Below are positions 1 to 7,475 of a stretch of 52,396 nucleotides of DNA, piece by piece (within the stretch, counting starts at the first letter, position 1; each line of letters opens with the position of its first letter). Source of the DNA: Sphingomonas dokdonensis (lineage in GTDB: Bacteria > Pseudomonadota > Alphaproteobacteria > Sphingomonadales > Sphingomonadaceae); contig NZ_NBBI01000009.1 in assembly GCF_002197685.1 (NCBI RefSeq), positions 1-52,396 of the forward strand, in the 5' to 3' direction. Under the pieces are notes generated by a model, which worked only from the letters and a program-made list of their open reading frames with translations, had not been told where the DNA came from and did not search any database. The position numbers and the translations under genes are program-made.

Positions 1-127
1 CAGCGGCCCGCACAACAGCGCCACCATCAGGCTCGCGATCACGACGCCCGACAGCGAGCCAAGCAGATAGCGGCCGAAGCTGCCCCACGACATCGCACCG
101 CGAAACGTCCAGCAGGCGTGCGCGGGA
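1..127. repeat. Terminal direct repeat, copy 1 (circle overlap)
   Basis: These 127 bases are identical to the last 127 bases of the window. An exact 127-base end overlap is what a k-mer assembler leaves when it closes a circle. The gtrA-like gene, cut at both edges, becomes one open frame when the ends are merged. I read this as a technical overlap of a circular molecule, not a biological repeat. Confidence 0.93.
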
Positions 128-297
128 TAGCTTGCCGGCAGGACGATGAGAACGGTCAGCGCAATGCAGACGGTGTAGTGCAGCCCCGCGGCCGCCCCGC
201 CGATCAGCAGCAGGTTGTTCGCTCCCGCGCAGGTCACGCCGACCAGCAGGTAGCGGCCGGCATCGGCCGGCGTGTCGCCGGTGATCAGCCGCGCCAC
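1..297 (-). CDS. GtrA-like membrane protein, N-terminal part (continues across the circle junction)
   Basis: Joined across the junction (52165-52269 plus 1-297) the frame encodes 133 residues. The likely start is GTG at 297-295; no in-frame ATG exists upstream before a stop at 336-334. The protein has about four hydrophobic segments and a basic C-terminus, the usual size and layout of GtrA proteins, which are thought to flip lipid-linked sugars across the inner membrane. It begins 25 bases after the methyltransferase stop, so it is the last gene of the minus-strand run of glycosyltransferases beginning near 3.2 kb. A role together with the GtrB-like transferase at 1900-3189 is inferred from context. 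Confidence in the family is good; the start is less certain. Confidence 0.75.
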   Translation of the reverse strand, partial: MARLITGDTPADAGRYLLVGVTCAGANNLLLIGGAAAGLHYTVCIALTVLIVLPASYPAHACWTFRGAMSWGSFGRYLLGSLSGVVIASLMVALLCGPL

Positions 298-322
298 GGC
301 AGACGTCCCGTGCCGCGGCGCA

Positions 323-949
323 TCACGCGAACATCACGGCATAATTATTGTGCCACGGCTTCACCCGCGCTTCGGCGACCGGATGGATCGCGGGCACCGC
401 CCCCGTCACCAGCGCCTTGGCCGTCGCCGGCGTCACATGCGCGACATGGTCGCCGGTCAGCCAGCGGTCAGCGGCATGGCAGGCCCAATGGATCGGCGTC
501 GCGCTGCGCTCCCAGTCCTTGACGATGAAGCGCCCGCCCGGCGCCATCGCCCGGCCGATCGCGGCCAGGAGGTCGCGGCGCATCGTCGCGGGCACATGGT
601 GCAGCACGTCCGACATCACGACGAGGTCGAACCGCGCCGGCTGCTGGCTTGCCACGTCCTCCACGCTTGCCTGGCGAAAGCGCACGCCCTTGGTGCGCCC
701 GCGATACAGCCGGCCGGTGCGCGGGCTGATGTCGATCGCGAGGATCTCGGCGTCGGGAAAGGCCGCGGCGAGCCGCTCGGTCACCGCGCCCTCGCCGCAG
801 CCCGCCTCCAGGATGCGCGTCGCGGCGGGCGCCCAATGCTGCACCTGGCGCAGGAAATCGTCGAGATCGATGAACACCGATCGATACAGATCGGCGACCT
901 GCCGCTCATAGGGGCCGAACAGGGCGCGGACGGTGGGGCCGATCGGCAT
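323..949 (-). CDS. Class I SAM-dependent methyltransferase
   Basis: A 208-residue Rossmann-fold methyltransferase. Motif I (E-A-G-C-G-E-G, residues 48-54) binds SAM; an acidic residue follows in the next strand (A-I-D-I-S, D73), and a D-V-L-H-H-V motif resembles the UbiE/Methyltransf_11-12 type. It starts 3 bases after the stop of the upstream glycosyltransferase, so the two are almost certainly cotranscribed. Next to two glycosyltransferases and GtrA, a sugar or lipid carrier is the most plausible substrate, but nothing in the sequence identifies it. The family is clear, the substrate unknown. Confidence 0.85.
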   Translation of the reverse strand: MPIGPTVRALFGPYERQVADLYRSVFIDLDDFLRQVQHWAPAATRILEAGCGEGAVTERLAAAFPDAEILAIDISPRTGRLYRGRTKGVRFRQASVEDVASQQPARFDLVVMSDVLHHVPATMRRDLLAAIGRAMAPGGRFIVKDWERSATPIHWACHAADRWLTGDHVAHVTPATAKALVTGAVPAIHPVAEARVKPWHNNYAVMFA

Positions 950-952
950 GGT

Positions 953-1903
953 TCAGAAACTCCCGGCAAAGCGTGCGCGCAGCCGTGGCAGCGAGCGTTC
1001 AAGGATGCGCGAATCCGTCAGGTACCGCCACGCGCCGCGCGGCCCCAGCGCCAGCAAGGAGGCGATCGCGCCAGGCAGCGCACCCGGCCGCCCGGCCAGC
1101 GTCGCGGCGAGCGCGCAGTTGATCCGCGTCGAGGTGGCGGCGCGGCGTCGTGCGCCCCGGCGCAGCGGCGCGGGCACGAAGCCGGCGTGGCGATCGATCA
1201 CGCGCGTCATCTGGTCGGCGAAATCATCGCCGTTCGCGCTGCCCGCCACGGTCTGCGACCCGCCGTGGATGCGAAAGGCGGTGGTGGCGGCGTTGCGATA
1301 GGCCACCGGGCCGCGCCGCGCGAGCTTCAGGTATAGGTCCCAATCGGCGGTGTACCACAGGGCCTCGTCCATCCCGCCCACCGCCAGCCAGTCCGCCCGG
1401 CGGATCACCGGCGCGGGGATGGCGATGAAATTCTGCACCAGCAGCCGGTCGGCCACCTCGCCCCAACCCAGCGCGCGCCCGGGCGCGAGCGGGCAGCGCC
1501 ACAGGCCCAGGCTCTGCCCGCGATCGTCGACGATGTGCGAGGCGTTGAGCAGCAGCGCCGCGTCCGGATTGGCCGCAATCGCCTGGCGCAGATCCGCCAC
1601 CCGCCCGGGGCGCCACAGATCGTCCTGGTGCAGCATGCTGAGATGCGGCGCGCGTGCCATCGCCGCGGCGCGGTTGGTCTTCGCGGTCCACGGCCCGCAC
1701 TCTGGCATGTGGTGATAGCGGATGGGGAGCCGGTCGGCATAACGGTCGACGATCGCCGCGCAGCGTTGGTGCGGGCTGCTGTCGAGCGCGATGAGCTCGA
1801 TCCCCGCCGGGCGTTCGGCGACGATGCTGTCCAGCGTGGCGGGCAAATGCGCCTCGCCCTCGTGGATCGGCATCAGCACCGACAGCCACGGCGCCTCGCT
1901 CAT
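953..1903 (-). CDS. Family 2 glycosyltransferase
   Basis: A 316-residue GT-A fold glycosyltransferase. The N-terminus has the S-V-L-M-P-I-H strand typical of family 2, then a D-S-S-P nucleotide-binding turn (41-44) and an H-Q-D-D motif (92-95) in the place of the DXD metal site. No transmembrane segment is evident, so it is probably cytoplasmic or membrane-associated. Its ATG overlaps the stop of the upstream glycosyltransferase by 4 bases (ATGA), indicating translational coupling. The donor and acceptor cannot be read from sequence. It likely adds a sugar to the glycolipid made by this small gene group. Confidence 0.85.
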   Translation of the reverse strand: MSEAPWLSVLMPIHEGEAHLPATLDSIVAERPAGIELIALDSSPHQRCAAIVDRYADRLPIRYHHMPECGPWTAKTNRAAAMARAPHLSMLHQDDLWRPGRVADLRQAIAANPDAALLLNASHIVDDRGQSLGLWRCPLAPGRALGWGEVADRLLVQNFIAIPAPVIRRADWLAVGGMDEALWYTADWDLYLKLARRGPVAYRNAATTAFRIHGGSQTVAGSANGDDFADQMTRVIDRHAGFVPAPLRRGARRRAATSTRINCALAATLAGRPGALPGAIASLLALGPRGAWRYLTDSRILERSLPRLRARFAGSF

Positions 1904-3189
1904 GCCGCGAGCCGCTCGGGCACGATGGCGATCGCCGGCTGCGGGGCGGGCACGGGGCGGGCGGGAATGAACTGCGCCTCGTTGCCGCTGATCATCGCCA
2001 TCAGGAACGCGCTCATGATCGTCTGCAAGCCGACGATGACCAAGGAGGTGCCGGCGACCGGCAGGAAGATCGACGCCGCCTTGCCGAAGTCACGCGCCAC
2101 CCATTCCCACGCCACCAGCCCGAGCAATCCGGCGCCGGCGAGCAGCGCCACGGCGCCCGCCGCCAGCAGCGTTTCGAGATTGGCGAAGCGCGCGATGATC
2201 GCCGATCCGCGCCCCGCCAGGCGATAGCCGCGGTGCATCGCGAACAGATGTCCCGCGCACACCATCAGCAGCGCCAGATGCCCGATCGTCAGCAGCCCGC
2301 CGCCCAGCACGGTCCAATAGGTGCCGATCGCGGGCGCCGTGCCCGGCAGCGCGGTTTCCAGTGCCGCGGCGCCCAGCAGGATCGCCGCCAGCACCACCGC
2401 CAGCACGCCCGGCACGCCGAACACCCAGGTCGGGGACAGCATGAACAGATAGCGCAGGTGCCGCCAGCCGTCGCGCCACGGGCGCAGGTGCGGCGCGCGC
2501 TGGCGCAGGTCGGGGGAGAGCGTCGCGGGCAGCTCGGTGATGCGCAGTTTCAGGAGCGCCGCCTTGATCACCATCTCGCTGGCGAATTCCATGCCGCTGC
2601 CGGTCAGCCCCAGCCGCACGAACGCATCGCGGCGGATCGCGCGCAGCCCGCAATGCGCGTCGCTGATCCCCGATCGGAAGAACAGGTTGAGCAGGCCCGT
2701 CAGCGCGGGATTGCCGATATGGCGGTTCTTCCACGGCATCGCGCCCTTGGCGATGCCGCCCTTGAAGCGGCTGCCCATGCACAGGTCGAACCCCTGTTCG
2801 AGCCGCGCGACCATCGCCACGCCCTGCGTGAAATCATAGCTGCCGTCGCAATCGCCCATCAGGATGTGGCGCCCGGCCGCGGCATGGCACCCGCCGATCA
2901 GCGCCGCGCCATAGCCGCGCTGCGCGATCGGCACGACGCGCGCGCCCAGCGCGGTTGCCAGCGCCTGGCTGCCGTCGGTCGAGCCATTGTCGGCCACCAC
3001 GATCTCGCCATGGAGGCCATGGTCGGCGCGCAGCCGCGCAAGCGCATCGAGCGCATTGCCGATGCAATGCGGCAGCGACTGGATCTCGTTGAGGCACGGC
3101 ATGACGATGGTCACGTCGATCGCCGACGCCGCGGCATCGTGCCACGCGCCCGCGTCTGCCCGTACGAATTGCCGATGCTGCACGTCCAA
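1900..3189 (-). CDS. GtrB/dolichol-phosphate-sugar synthase-like glycosyltransferase with membrane tail
   Basis: About 429 residues. The N-terminal half is a family 2 domain (T-I-V-M-P-C-L-N-E, then A-D-N-G-S-T-D-G and the metal motif D-C-D-G-S-Y-D) of the class that moves a sugar onto polyprenyl phosphate. The C-terminal half has several hydrophobic segments, as in GtrB-type bactoprenol glucosyltransferases. The start is unusual: no ATG exists near the N-terminus, and a TTG at 3189 lies about 9 bases after an AGGGGA motif, with GTG at 3183 as an alternative. It is the first gene of the minus-strand group, so its product would be the lipid-linked sugar donor that GtrA flips. Donor sugar unknown. 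Confidence 0.82.
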   Translation of the reverse strand: MDVQHRQFVRADAGAWHDAAASAIDVTIVMPCLNEIQSLPHCIGNALDALARLRADHGLHGEIVVADNGSTDGSQALATALGARVVPIAQRGYGAALIGGCHAAAGRHILMGDCDGSYDFTQGVAMVARLEQGFDLCMGSRFKGGIAKGAMPWKNRHIGNPALTGLLNLFFRSGISDAHCGLRAIRRDAFVRLGLTGSGMEFASEMVIKAALLKLRITELPATLSPDLRQRAPHLRPWRDGWRHLRYLFMLSPTWVFGVPGVLAVVLAAILLGAAALETALPGTAPAIGTYWTVLGGGLLTIGHLALLMVCAGHLFAMHRGYRLAGRGSAIIARFANLETLLAAGAVALLAGAGLLGLVAWEWVARDFGKAASIFLPVAGTSLVIVGLQTIMSAFLMAMISGNEAQFIPARPVPAPQPAIAIVPERLAA

Positions 3190-3439
3190 AGCCGGATCCC
3201 CTCGCGTGTACCGCGGGATCGCTGTGCCGAAAGACGGTTAAGAACCGGTCAAGCAGACGTGGTGCGGGCAACGCAAATGTTCAGCCGCCACGACGTACGG
3301 AGGCGGGCTGGCGGGCAGGGCATCTGATGAGGAAGGCGCGGCACGTTGCCGGCGCGGCGCAGCGCACGCGGGGGCGCGGCCAAGGGGCGGCCGGCGGGCG
3401 CTCTGCGGGGTAACGTGGCGGCCATCATGGCCGCGAATA

Positions 3440-3465
3440 CCGGCGCCCCTGATGGGGGGCGCCGG
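3440..3465 (-). terminator. Strong GC hairpin after the small secreted-protein gene
   Basis: A perfect 10-bp inverted repeat (CCGGCGCCCC with GGGGCGCCGG, 6-base loop) lies 8 bases beyond the stop of the minus-strand gene at 3474-3722. There is no T-run, so it is only a probable terminator or mRNA 3' stabiliser. A second near-palindrome (GCGGCCAT-C-ATGGCCGC, 3417-3433) follows directly. Confidence 0.5.
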
Positions 3466-3473
3466 CGAACAGC

Positions 3474-3722
3474 TTAGTTGCTGTCGGAATCGTTGTCGTC
3501 GGCTGCGTCCACGACGGCATAGATGATGCCGCCGGCAACCAGCGCGCCGAGCACGATCGCGATGGCCGAGCCGCCCGGGACGGCCTTGTTGGCGCCGGTG
3601 GTCGGAGCCGAAGCGCGGGCCGACTTGGCGACCGAGAGGCTGGCAGCCGGAGCGGCCGAAGCGGCGACGGGAGCGGCAACCATGGCGGTCGCGGCAGCGG
3701 CGGTCAGGAACTTGGTGATCAT
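3474..3722 (-). CDS. Small exported or membrane protein of unknown function
   Basis: Encodes 82 residues. The N-terminus (M-I-T-K-F-L-T-A-A-A...) is a signal peptide rich in alanine with a likely cut after A-S-A near residue 23. A Ser/Thr/Ala-rich linker, one hydrophobic segment (about residues 52-72) and an acidic tail with repeated Asp and Ser follow. The start is fixed by a clear AAGAGGAG ribosome-binding site 9 bases upstream of ATG 3722; an in-frame upstream extension lacks such a site and would bury the signal peptide. No function is recognised. Its large neighbours are unrelated, and it has its own hairpin at 3440-3465, so it is probably monocistronic. Confidence 0.8.
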   Translation of the reverse strand: MITKFLTAAAATAMVAAPVAASAAPAASLSVAKSARASAPTTGANKAVPGGSAIAIVLGALVAGGIIYAVVDAADDNDSDSN

Positions 3723-3920
3723 ATGGGTTCTCCTCTTAGACGCACGACATCCTTCGCCACCAAGCGAAACGCGCACGGCCCAAACCTCTTATCCCCTGAC
3801 TTGGTTGCAGGCTCCATGTCAATTCGTCTTCGGGCGAGCCACAGCGCTCGAAGCGTTGCTTTTTTGTCACGCCTTTGGTGATCTTGCGCACAACCAAATC
3901 ACGTCTAGACCCGCAACGAT

Positions 3921-3952
3921 ATCGACCATGTCGACACGCCGACAAATCGACA
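3921..3952. repeat. CGAC array 1
   Basis: CGAC occurs at 3923, 3932, 3940 and 3948, a spacing of 9, 8 and 8 bases, in the gap between the small secreted-protein gene and the recombinase gene. It belongs to the dispersed family described in the findings. Confidence 0.75.
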
Positions 3953-4018
3953 GGAAAACATGACAACACGGCCTTGAAAGGGATTCACACCGCGCCGCTC
4001 GCTGCTAGGATCGCCGCC

Positions 4019-5014
4019 ATGTCCGCGCTTCTGCCCTCCCCGCCCGCCAGCGCCGGTGATCCGCTCGCCCCGCGCGGCGCCGGCCTGGCGCTGCCCGCGA
4101 TCGTGGTCGCAACAGGGCAAGACGCTCAGCGGCACTTCCTCGAATTCTTCGCCGCGACGATCCGCAATCCGCACACCCGGCGCGCCTATGCCCGCGGCGT
4201 CGCGGACTTTCTCCACTGGTGCGCCGCGCGCGGGGTCCACGCCCTGCCCCAGATCCAGCCGCTCCACGTCGCCGCCTGGATCGAGGAACTCGGCCGCACC
4301 GTCTCGGTGCCCACGGTGAAGCAGCGGCTCGCCGGGATCCGCCACCTGTTCGACTGGCTGGTGCGCGCGCAGGTGGTGGCGCAGAACCCTGCCGTCTCGG
4401 TGCGCGGCCCCGCCTATAGCGTGCGGCGCGGCAAGACGCCGGTGCTCGATCCGGCCGAGGCGCGTCAGCTCATCGACGCGATCGACATCTCGACGCCGAT
4501 CGGGCTGCGCGATCGCGCGCTGATCGGGCTGATGGTCTATTCCTTTGCGCGGGTCGGGGCGGCGCTGGCGATGCGCGTCGACGACGTGTTCGTGCAGAAC
4601 CGGCGCTTGTGGGTGCGGCTGCACGAAAAGGGCGGCAAGCGGCACGAAATGCCCTGCCACCACAATCTCGACGACTATCTCCACGCTTATATCGACGGGT
4701 GCGATCTCGCGGGGGAGCGCAAGTCACCCCTGTTCCGCACCATCGCGCGCGGCACCGGGCGCCTCAGCCAGACCCCCCTGCCCCAGGCCAGCGCGTATCA
4801 GATGGTGCGCCGGCGCGCGGCCGCGGCAGGCATCGCCACCGCGATCGGCAACCATTCGTTCCGCGCGACCGGGATCACCGCCTATCTCAAGAATGGCGGC
4901 ACGCTGGAACGCGCCGCAGCGATGGCCAACCACGCCTCGACGCGCACCACCCAGCTCTATGACCGCCGCTCGGACGAGGTGACGCTCGACGAGGTCGAGC
5001 GCGTCATGATTTGA
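4019..5014 (+). CDS. Tyrosine recombinase (phage-integrase/XerD-like)
   Basis: Encodes 331 residues from ATG 4019; the frame stays open upstream but has no better start. An N-terminal SAM-like core-binding domain (about 35-125) precedes the catalytic domain. The catalytic set is complete: R178 (S-F-A-R-V-G-A), a beta-hairpin lysine in E-K-G-G-K (204/207), H279-x-x-R282 (N-H-S-F-R-A-T), H305 and nucleophile Y314 (Q-L-Y-D-R-R). Plasmid recombinases of this size usually resolve multimers or move cassettes. With no integron or phage genes nearby, dimer resolution is the likeliest role; the target site is unknown. CGAC arrays lie on both sides (3921-3952 and 5018-5053). Confidence 0.9.
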   Translation: MSALLPSPPASAGDPLAPRGAGLALPAIVVATGQDAQRHFLEFFAATIRNPHTRRAYARGVADFLHWCAARGVHALPQIQPLHVAAWIEELGRTVSVPTVKQRLAGIRHLFDWLVRAQVVAQNPAVSVRGPAYSVRRGKTPVLDPAEARQLIDAIDISTPIGLRDRALIGLMVYSFARVGAALAMRVDDVFVQNRRLWVRLHEKGGKRHEMPCHHNLDDYLHAYIDGCDLAGERKSPLFRTIARGTGRLSQTPLPQASAYQMVRRRAAAAGIATAIGNHSFRATGITAYLKNGGTLERAAAMANHASTRTTQLYDRRSDEVTLDEVERVMI

Positions 5015-5017
5015 CCT

Positions 5018-5053
5018 GTCGCAATGTGCACACGTCGAGCTGTCGACGTGTCT
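5018..5053. repeat. CGAC array 2 (reverse orientation)
   Basis: On the plus strand GTCG (complement of CGAC) occurs at 5018, 5034 and 5042, and one-base or two-base variants fill the same 8-base phase at 5026 (GTGC) and 5050 (GTCT). The array starts just after the recombinase stop. Confidence 0.72.
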
Positions 5054-5076
5054 GATTGTTGATTTAAAGCTTTTCG

Positions 5077-5259
5077 CTATCGCCGCGCGTGCACCTTGCG
5101 CTGCGGCTCGCCCGCCCGCGCGGCGCGCGACCGGTCAATCGTAAGGGGCTCATACGACCAGCCGTCAAACAGATAGCCGGCACGCTCGCGCATTGTGCCA
5201 CCCTCGCCCGCGGCCGGGGTCAGGTTGAAGACCGGGTCAAAGACCGGATCGTTGCTCAT
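5077..5259 (-). CDS. FDGWS micro-protein 1, unknown function
   Basis: Encodes 60 residues, start ATG 5259 behind a GGGAGG ribosome-binding site 5 bases away. It is related to the protein at 5469-5672: both share P-x-F-D-P-x-F near the N-terminus and F-D-G-W-S-x-x-P-L in the middle (residues 31-39 here). No signal peptide or membrane segment is seen; the C-terminus is basic and probably disordered. It is the last of three minus-strand genes (5672 to 5077) lying beside the replication region. A function in copy control or as a partner of the HTH protein is only a guess from position. Confidence 0.72.
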   Translation of the reverse strand: MSNDPVFDPVFNLTPAAGEGGTMRERAGYLFDGWSYEPLTIDRSRAARAGEPQRKVHARR

Positions 5260-5299
5260 CTATACCTCCCGTCACGGCGCTCCCGCGCCGTTGCGTATA

Positions 5300-5458
5300 T
5301 CAGGCCTCGACATCTGCCAGTGCCGGCGCCGGTGCGCGAACAAGACGCGAAATCTCGCTCTCGCTTCGCCCCAGACGCGTGCCGATCTGTTTCAATGTCA
5401 GTCCTTGTGATCGCAGCCGAAGCGCACGATCGGCCAGTTCCTGCCGCTCGGTTCGCAT
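5300..5458 (-). CDS. Small helix-turn-helix protein
   Basis: Encodes 52 residues. Nearly the whole chain is one helix-turn-helix: an N-terminal helix (R-Q-E-L-A-D-R-A-L-R-L), then L-T-L-K-Q-I-G-T-R-L-G-R-S-E-S-E-I-S-R-L (20-39), matching transposase/sigma-region-4 type HTH domains. ATG 5458 is 10 bases after the stop of the upstream FDGWS gene; it has almost no ribosome-binding site of its own, which suggests coupled translation. It sits about 500 bases from rep and points away from it, so it may regulate its own operon or rep. That role is inferred. Confidence 0.7.
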   Translation of the reverse strand: MRTERQELADRALRLRSQGLTLKQIGTRLGRSESEISRLVRAPAPALADVEA

Positions 5459-5468
5459 CCTGCGTATG

Positions 5469-5672
5469 TTAACGACGAACCAACAATTGTTCCAGAGCAG
5501 CGTGATGGCGAACGGTTGCTGCTGAACGACTGTTGCGGCCGTGCACCAATGGCTCCAGCGGCGACATCGACCAACCATCAAAGGCAAAGGCCGCATGCTC
5601 GGGGCGTGCGCGGTCGTCGCTACGCTGCTCGCCGCGGTCGAAAATCGGGTCGAATTGGGGTTCGATACGCAT
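5469..5672 (-). CDS. FDGWS micro-protein 2, unknown function
   Basis: Encodes 67 residues, start ATG 5672 after GGGAGG, with the same spacing and nearly the same leader as its paralogue at 5077-5259. Conserved features are P-x-F-D-P-I-F (residues 5-11) and F-D-G-W-S-x-x-P-L (about 32-40). The region between and the C-terminus have diverged; the tail is basic. It is the first gene of the three-gene minus-strand operon, divergent from rep. No known family is recognised. The paired copies with conserved motifs and translation signals argue that it is a real gene despite its length. Confidence 0.72.
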   Translation of the reverse strand: MRIEPQFDPIFDRGEQRSDDRARPEHAAFAFDGWSMSPLEPLVHGRNSRSAATVRHHAALEQLLVRR

Positions 5673-5858
5673 AACACCTCCCGCCACAGCGCGGGGCAAC
5701 GATCGATCGGGTGAAGCGTTCCTGCCGTTCGGCAGGACAATCCGCCAGCCGAGCCGCAGCCGCGACGAAGCGTTCGAAACGGGTCACGTCGCCAAACGAA
5801 GGATCGCCCCCGCCGGCCAGGCAAGCACCGCGCGGCCATTCCCCGCCCATCCATTTCC

Positions 5859-5946
5859 TACTCGAAAGCACGAATCCAACACCGCTCCGTCGCCGCCTTC
5901 CCTCGGGCGGGCGGCTTTTTCTCCCCAAAGTTCGTGCTTTCGAGTA
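5859..5946. promoter_or_regulatory. Inverted iteron pair upstream of rep (likely autoregulatory operator)
   Basis: TACTCGAAAGCACGAA occurs at 5859-5874 and its exact reverse complement at 5931-5946. The inverted copy ends 11 bases before the rep start and touches its GGAA ribosome-binding site. Between them lies a GC hairpin followed by five T (5892-5920) that resembles an attenuator. Inverted iterons next to an initiator gene commonly let Rep repress itself. Confidence 0.8.
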
Positions 5947-5957
5947 GGAAATCCAAC

Positions 5958-7058
5958 ATGCCCACCAAGCCCGCCGGTTCACCGGAAAAAGCCCCCGAAA
6001 AACCCGCCAAGGCGCCCGCAGCGAAGCCAGCCGGCGCCAAGGCGGCAACGCCCAAGAGCCCCGTCGCCAAATCCCCCGCCTCCAAGTCCCCTGCCCGTCG
6101 CCGCGAGCCCGGGCAGCGCGACCTGTTCCAGCTCGACAGCCCGCTGACCGGCGAGATCCGCGGCGAACGCTCGCTGATGGCCTTTCCCTTCTTCGCGCTC
6201 GCCAAAAGCGCGTGGATGAAGCCGCTCGCCTATCACCAGGGGCCGATCTCGATCGAGGTGCGCCCTAGCGCCAATGGCGTCGCCACGATCTACGACAAGG
6301 AAATCGTGCTCTATATCGCCAGCCTCATGGCCGCGAAGCTCGAGGCGGGCGAGCAGGTCGAGCAGGATTTCGTCTTCACCGCGCACGATCTGTTCTCGGT
6401 CACCGGCTCCAACCATTCGGCGCGCTCCTACCAGCGCCTGTCGGAGGCGCTCGAGCGGCTGCAGGGCACGCAGATCAAGACCAATATCGAGGCGGGCGGC
6501 GAGGGCGAGGAGGGCTTCTTCTCGTGGCTGTCCGAGGCCAGGCTGCATTATTCCAAGACGCGCACCGGCGAAAAGCGGCTGAAGGCCGTCAAGGTCCGGC
6601 TGTGCGACTGGCTCTACCGCGCGATCCTGCGCGATCGCCAGGTGCTCGATTATGCCGCGGCGTACTTTCAGCTCGGCCCGATCGAGCGGCGCATCTACGA
6701 GGTCGCGCGCGCGACCGGCCCTGACACCCCCGATGCCGAGCCGCTGGAGGTCGACCTTGCCACCTTCCGGCTGCAGATCGGCTATCAGAACCCGCTGGCC
6801 AATTTCCGCGCCGCGCTGAAGCAGATCGCCGGCACCGACATCATCCCCGATTACGATCTCGCGCTGATCGAGGGCGAGGCACCGGCCGACGCCGGCGAGG
6901 CGCGCGGCCGCGGGCGCAAGGCGGCGCCGGTCAGCGTGGTCATCACCCGCCGCGCGCTGCGCCTTTCCGAGGCGGATCCGGATGCCGACACGAACAGCAG
7001 CGACGACCGGCCCGAATCACACGAATCACCCGCCGCTATCGATTCGCCGGCTAGCTGA
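5958..7058 (+). CDS. Plasmid replication initiator protein (RPA family)
   Basis: Encodes 366 residues from ATG 5958, chosen because AGGAAA precedes it and the first 45 residues (a Lys/Ala/Pro-rich tail) follow; an upstream in-frame ATG at 5934 lies inside the inverted iteron. The body matches plasmid 'replication initiator protein A' proteins of alphaproteobacteria: an early M-A-F-P-F-F-x-L segment, Y-D-K-E-I-V-L-Y near residue 110, and winged-helix-like regions around S-Y-Q-R-L-x-E-A-L-x-R-L and F-Q-L-G-P-I-E-R-R-I-Y. It should bind the 16-bp iterons on both sides and open the origin at 7076-7187. The acidic Asp/Ser C-terminus is probably disordered. Confidence 0.92.
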   Translation: MPTKPAGSPEKAPEKPAKAPAAKPAGAKAATPKSPVAKSPASKSPARRREPGQRDLFQLDSPLTGEIRGERSLMAFPFFALAKSAWMKPLAYHQGPISIEVRPSANGVATIYDKEIVLYIASLMAAKLEAGEQVEQDFVFTAHDLFSVTGSNHSARSYQRLSEALERLQGTQIKTNIEAGGEGEEGFFSWLSEARLHYSKTRTGEKRLKAVKVRLCDWLYRAILRDRQVLDYAAAYFQLGPIERRIYEVARATGPDTPDAEPLEVDLATFRLQIGYQNPLANFRAALKQIAGTDIIPDYDLALIEGEAPADAGEARGRGRKAAPVSVVITRRALRLSEADPDADTNSSDDRPESHESPAAIDSPAS

Positions 7059-7075
7059 CGGCGCGGCCTAATTAA

Positions 7076-7187
7076 TACTCGAAAGCACGAAGTATTGCGG
7101 CAATTCCTACTCGAAAGCACGAATGGAAGGGCTAATACATACTCGAAAGCACGAACTTTTTCGGCATTTCATACTCGAAAGCACGAA
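7076..7187 (+). repeat. Four direct iterons (probable origin of replication)
   Basis: TACTCGAAAGCACGAA is present four times at 7076, 7108, 7140 and 7172, exactly 32 bp apart, about three helical turns, so bound Rep molecules would sit on one face. The array starts 18 bases after the rep stop and is separated by AT-richer spacers. Identical iterons upstream of rep tie the array to the initiator. No clear DnaA box was recognised. Confidence 0.9.
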
Positions 7188-7291
7188 CCGTAACGTCTTC
7201 CGATGTTGGAATTAACCTGCAACAATATCGCGCAACGTCGGCATGGGGCCGGCGCGAAGCCAGGCAGGTGCCCGTGACCACATAAAGGAAA

Positions 7292-7310
7292 GCCCGGCAC
7301 GAGGCCGGGC
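7292..7310. other. Hairpin in the gap after the origin
   Basis: A 7-bp inverted repeat (GCCCGGC, GCCGGGC, 5-base loop) lies in the 288-base gap between the iterons and the next gene. A countertranscribed RNA or a terminator is possible. Nothing else recognisable was seen in this gap. Confidence 0.35.
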
Positions 7311-7475
7311 ATCCCAGGGAGTTTGATGGAGCGACGTCGGCAAACGTCGAACCGGCAGTGATTTGAAACCCGCTGCCCCTTCCAAATACCCCCGAACCCC
7401 CTTCGGTTCAAGGATGCGCGTTTCGCGCCACGCCCTCTTTTTGTCTGTGTCCCGGCCCCGCGAAGGGGAAGGAAG

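Noticed and set aside
3875..4018. N-terminal extension of the tyrosine recombinase
   Set aside because: It runs through CGAC array 1 and has no family match; ATG 4019 gives a normal-length protein.
5300..5854. 184-residue version of the small HTH protein
   Set aside because: The extra N-terminus overlaps the FDGWS 2 gene in another frame and shows no recognisable fold.
7320..7420. Possible tRNA-like structure after the origin
   Set aside because: A GTTCAA-like loop is present but I could not form an acceptor stem, D arm and anticodon arm together.
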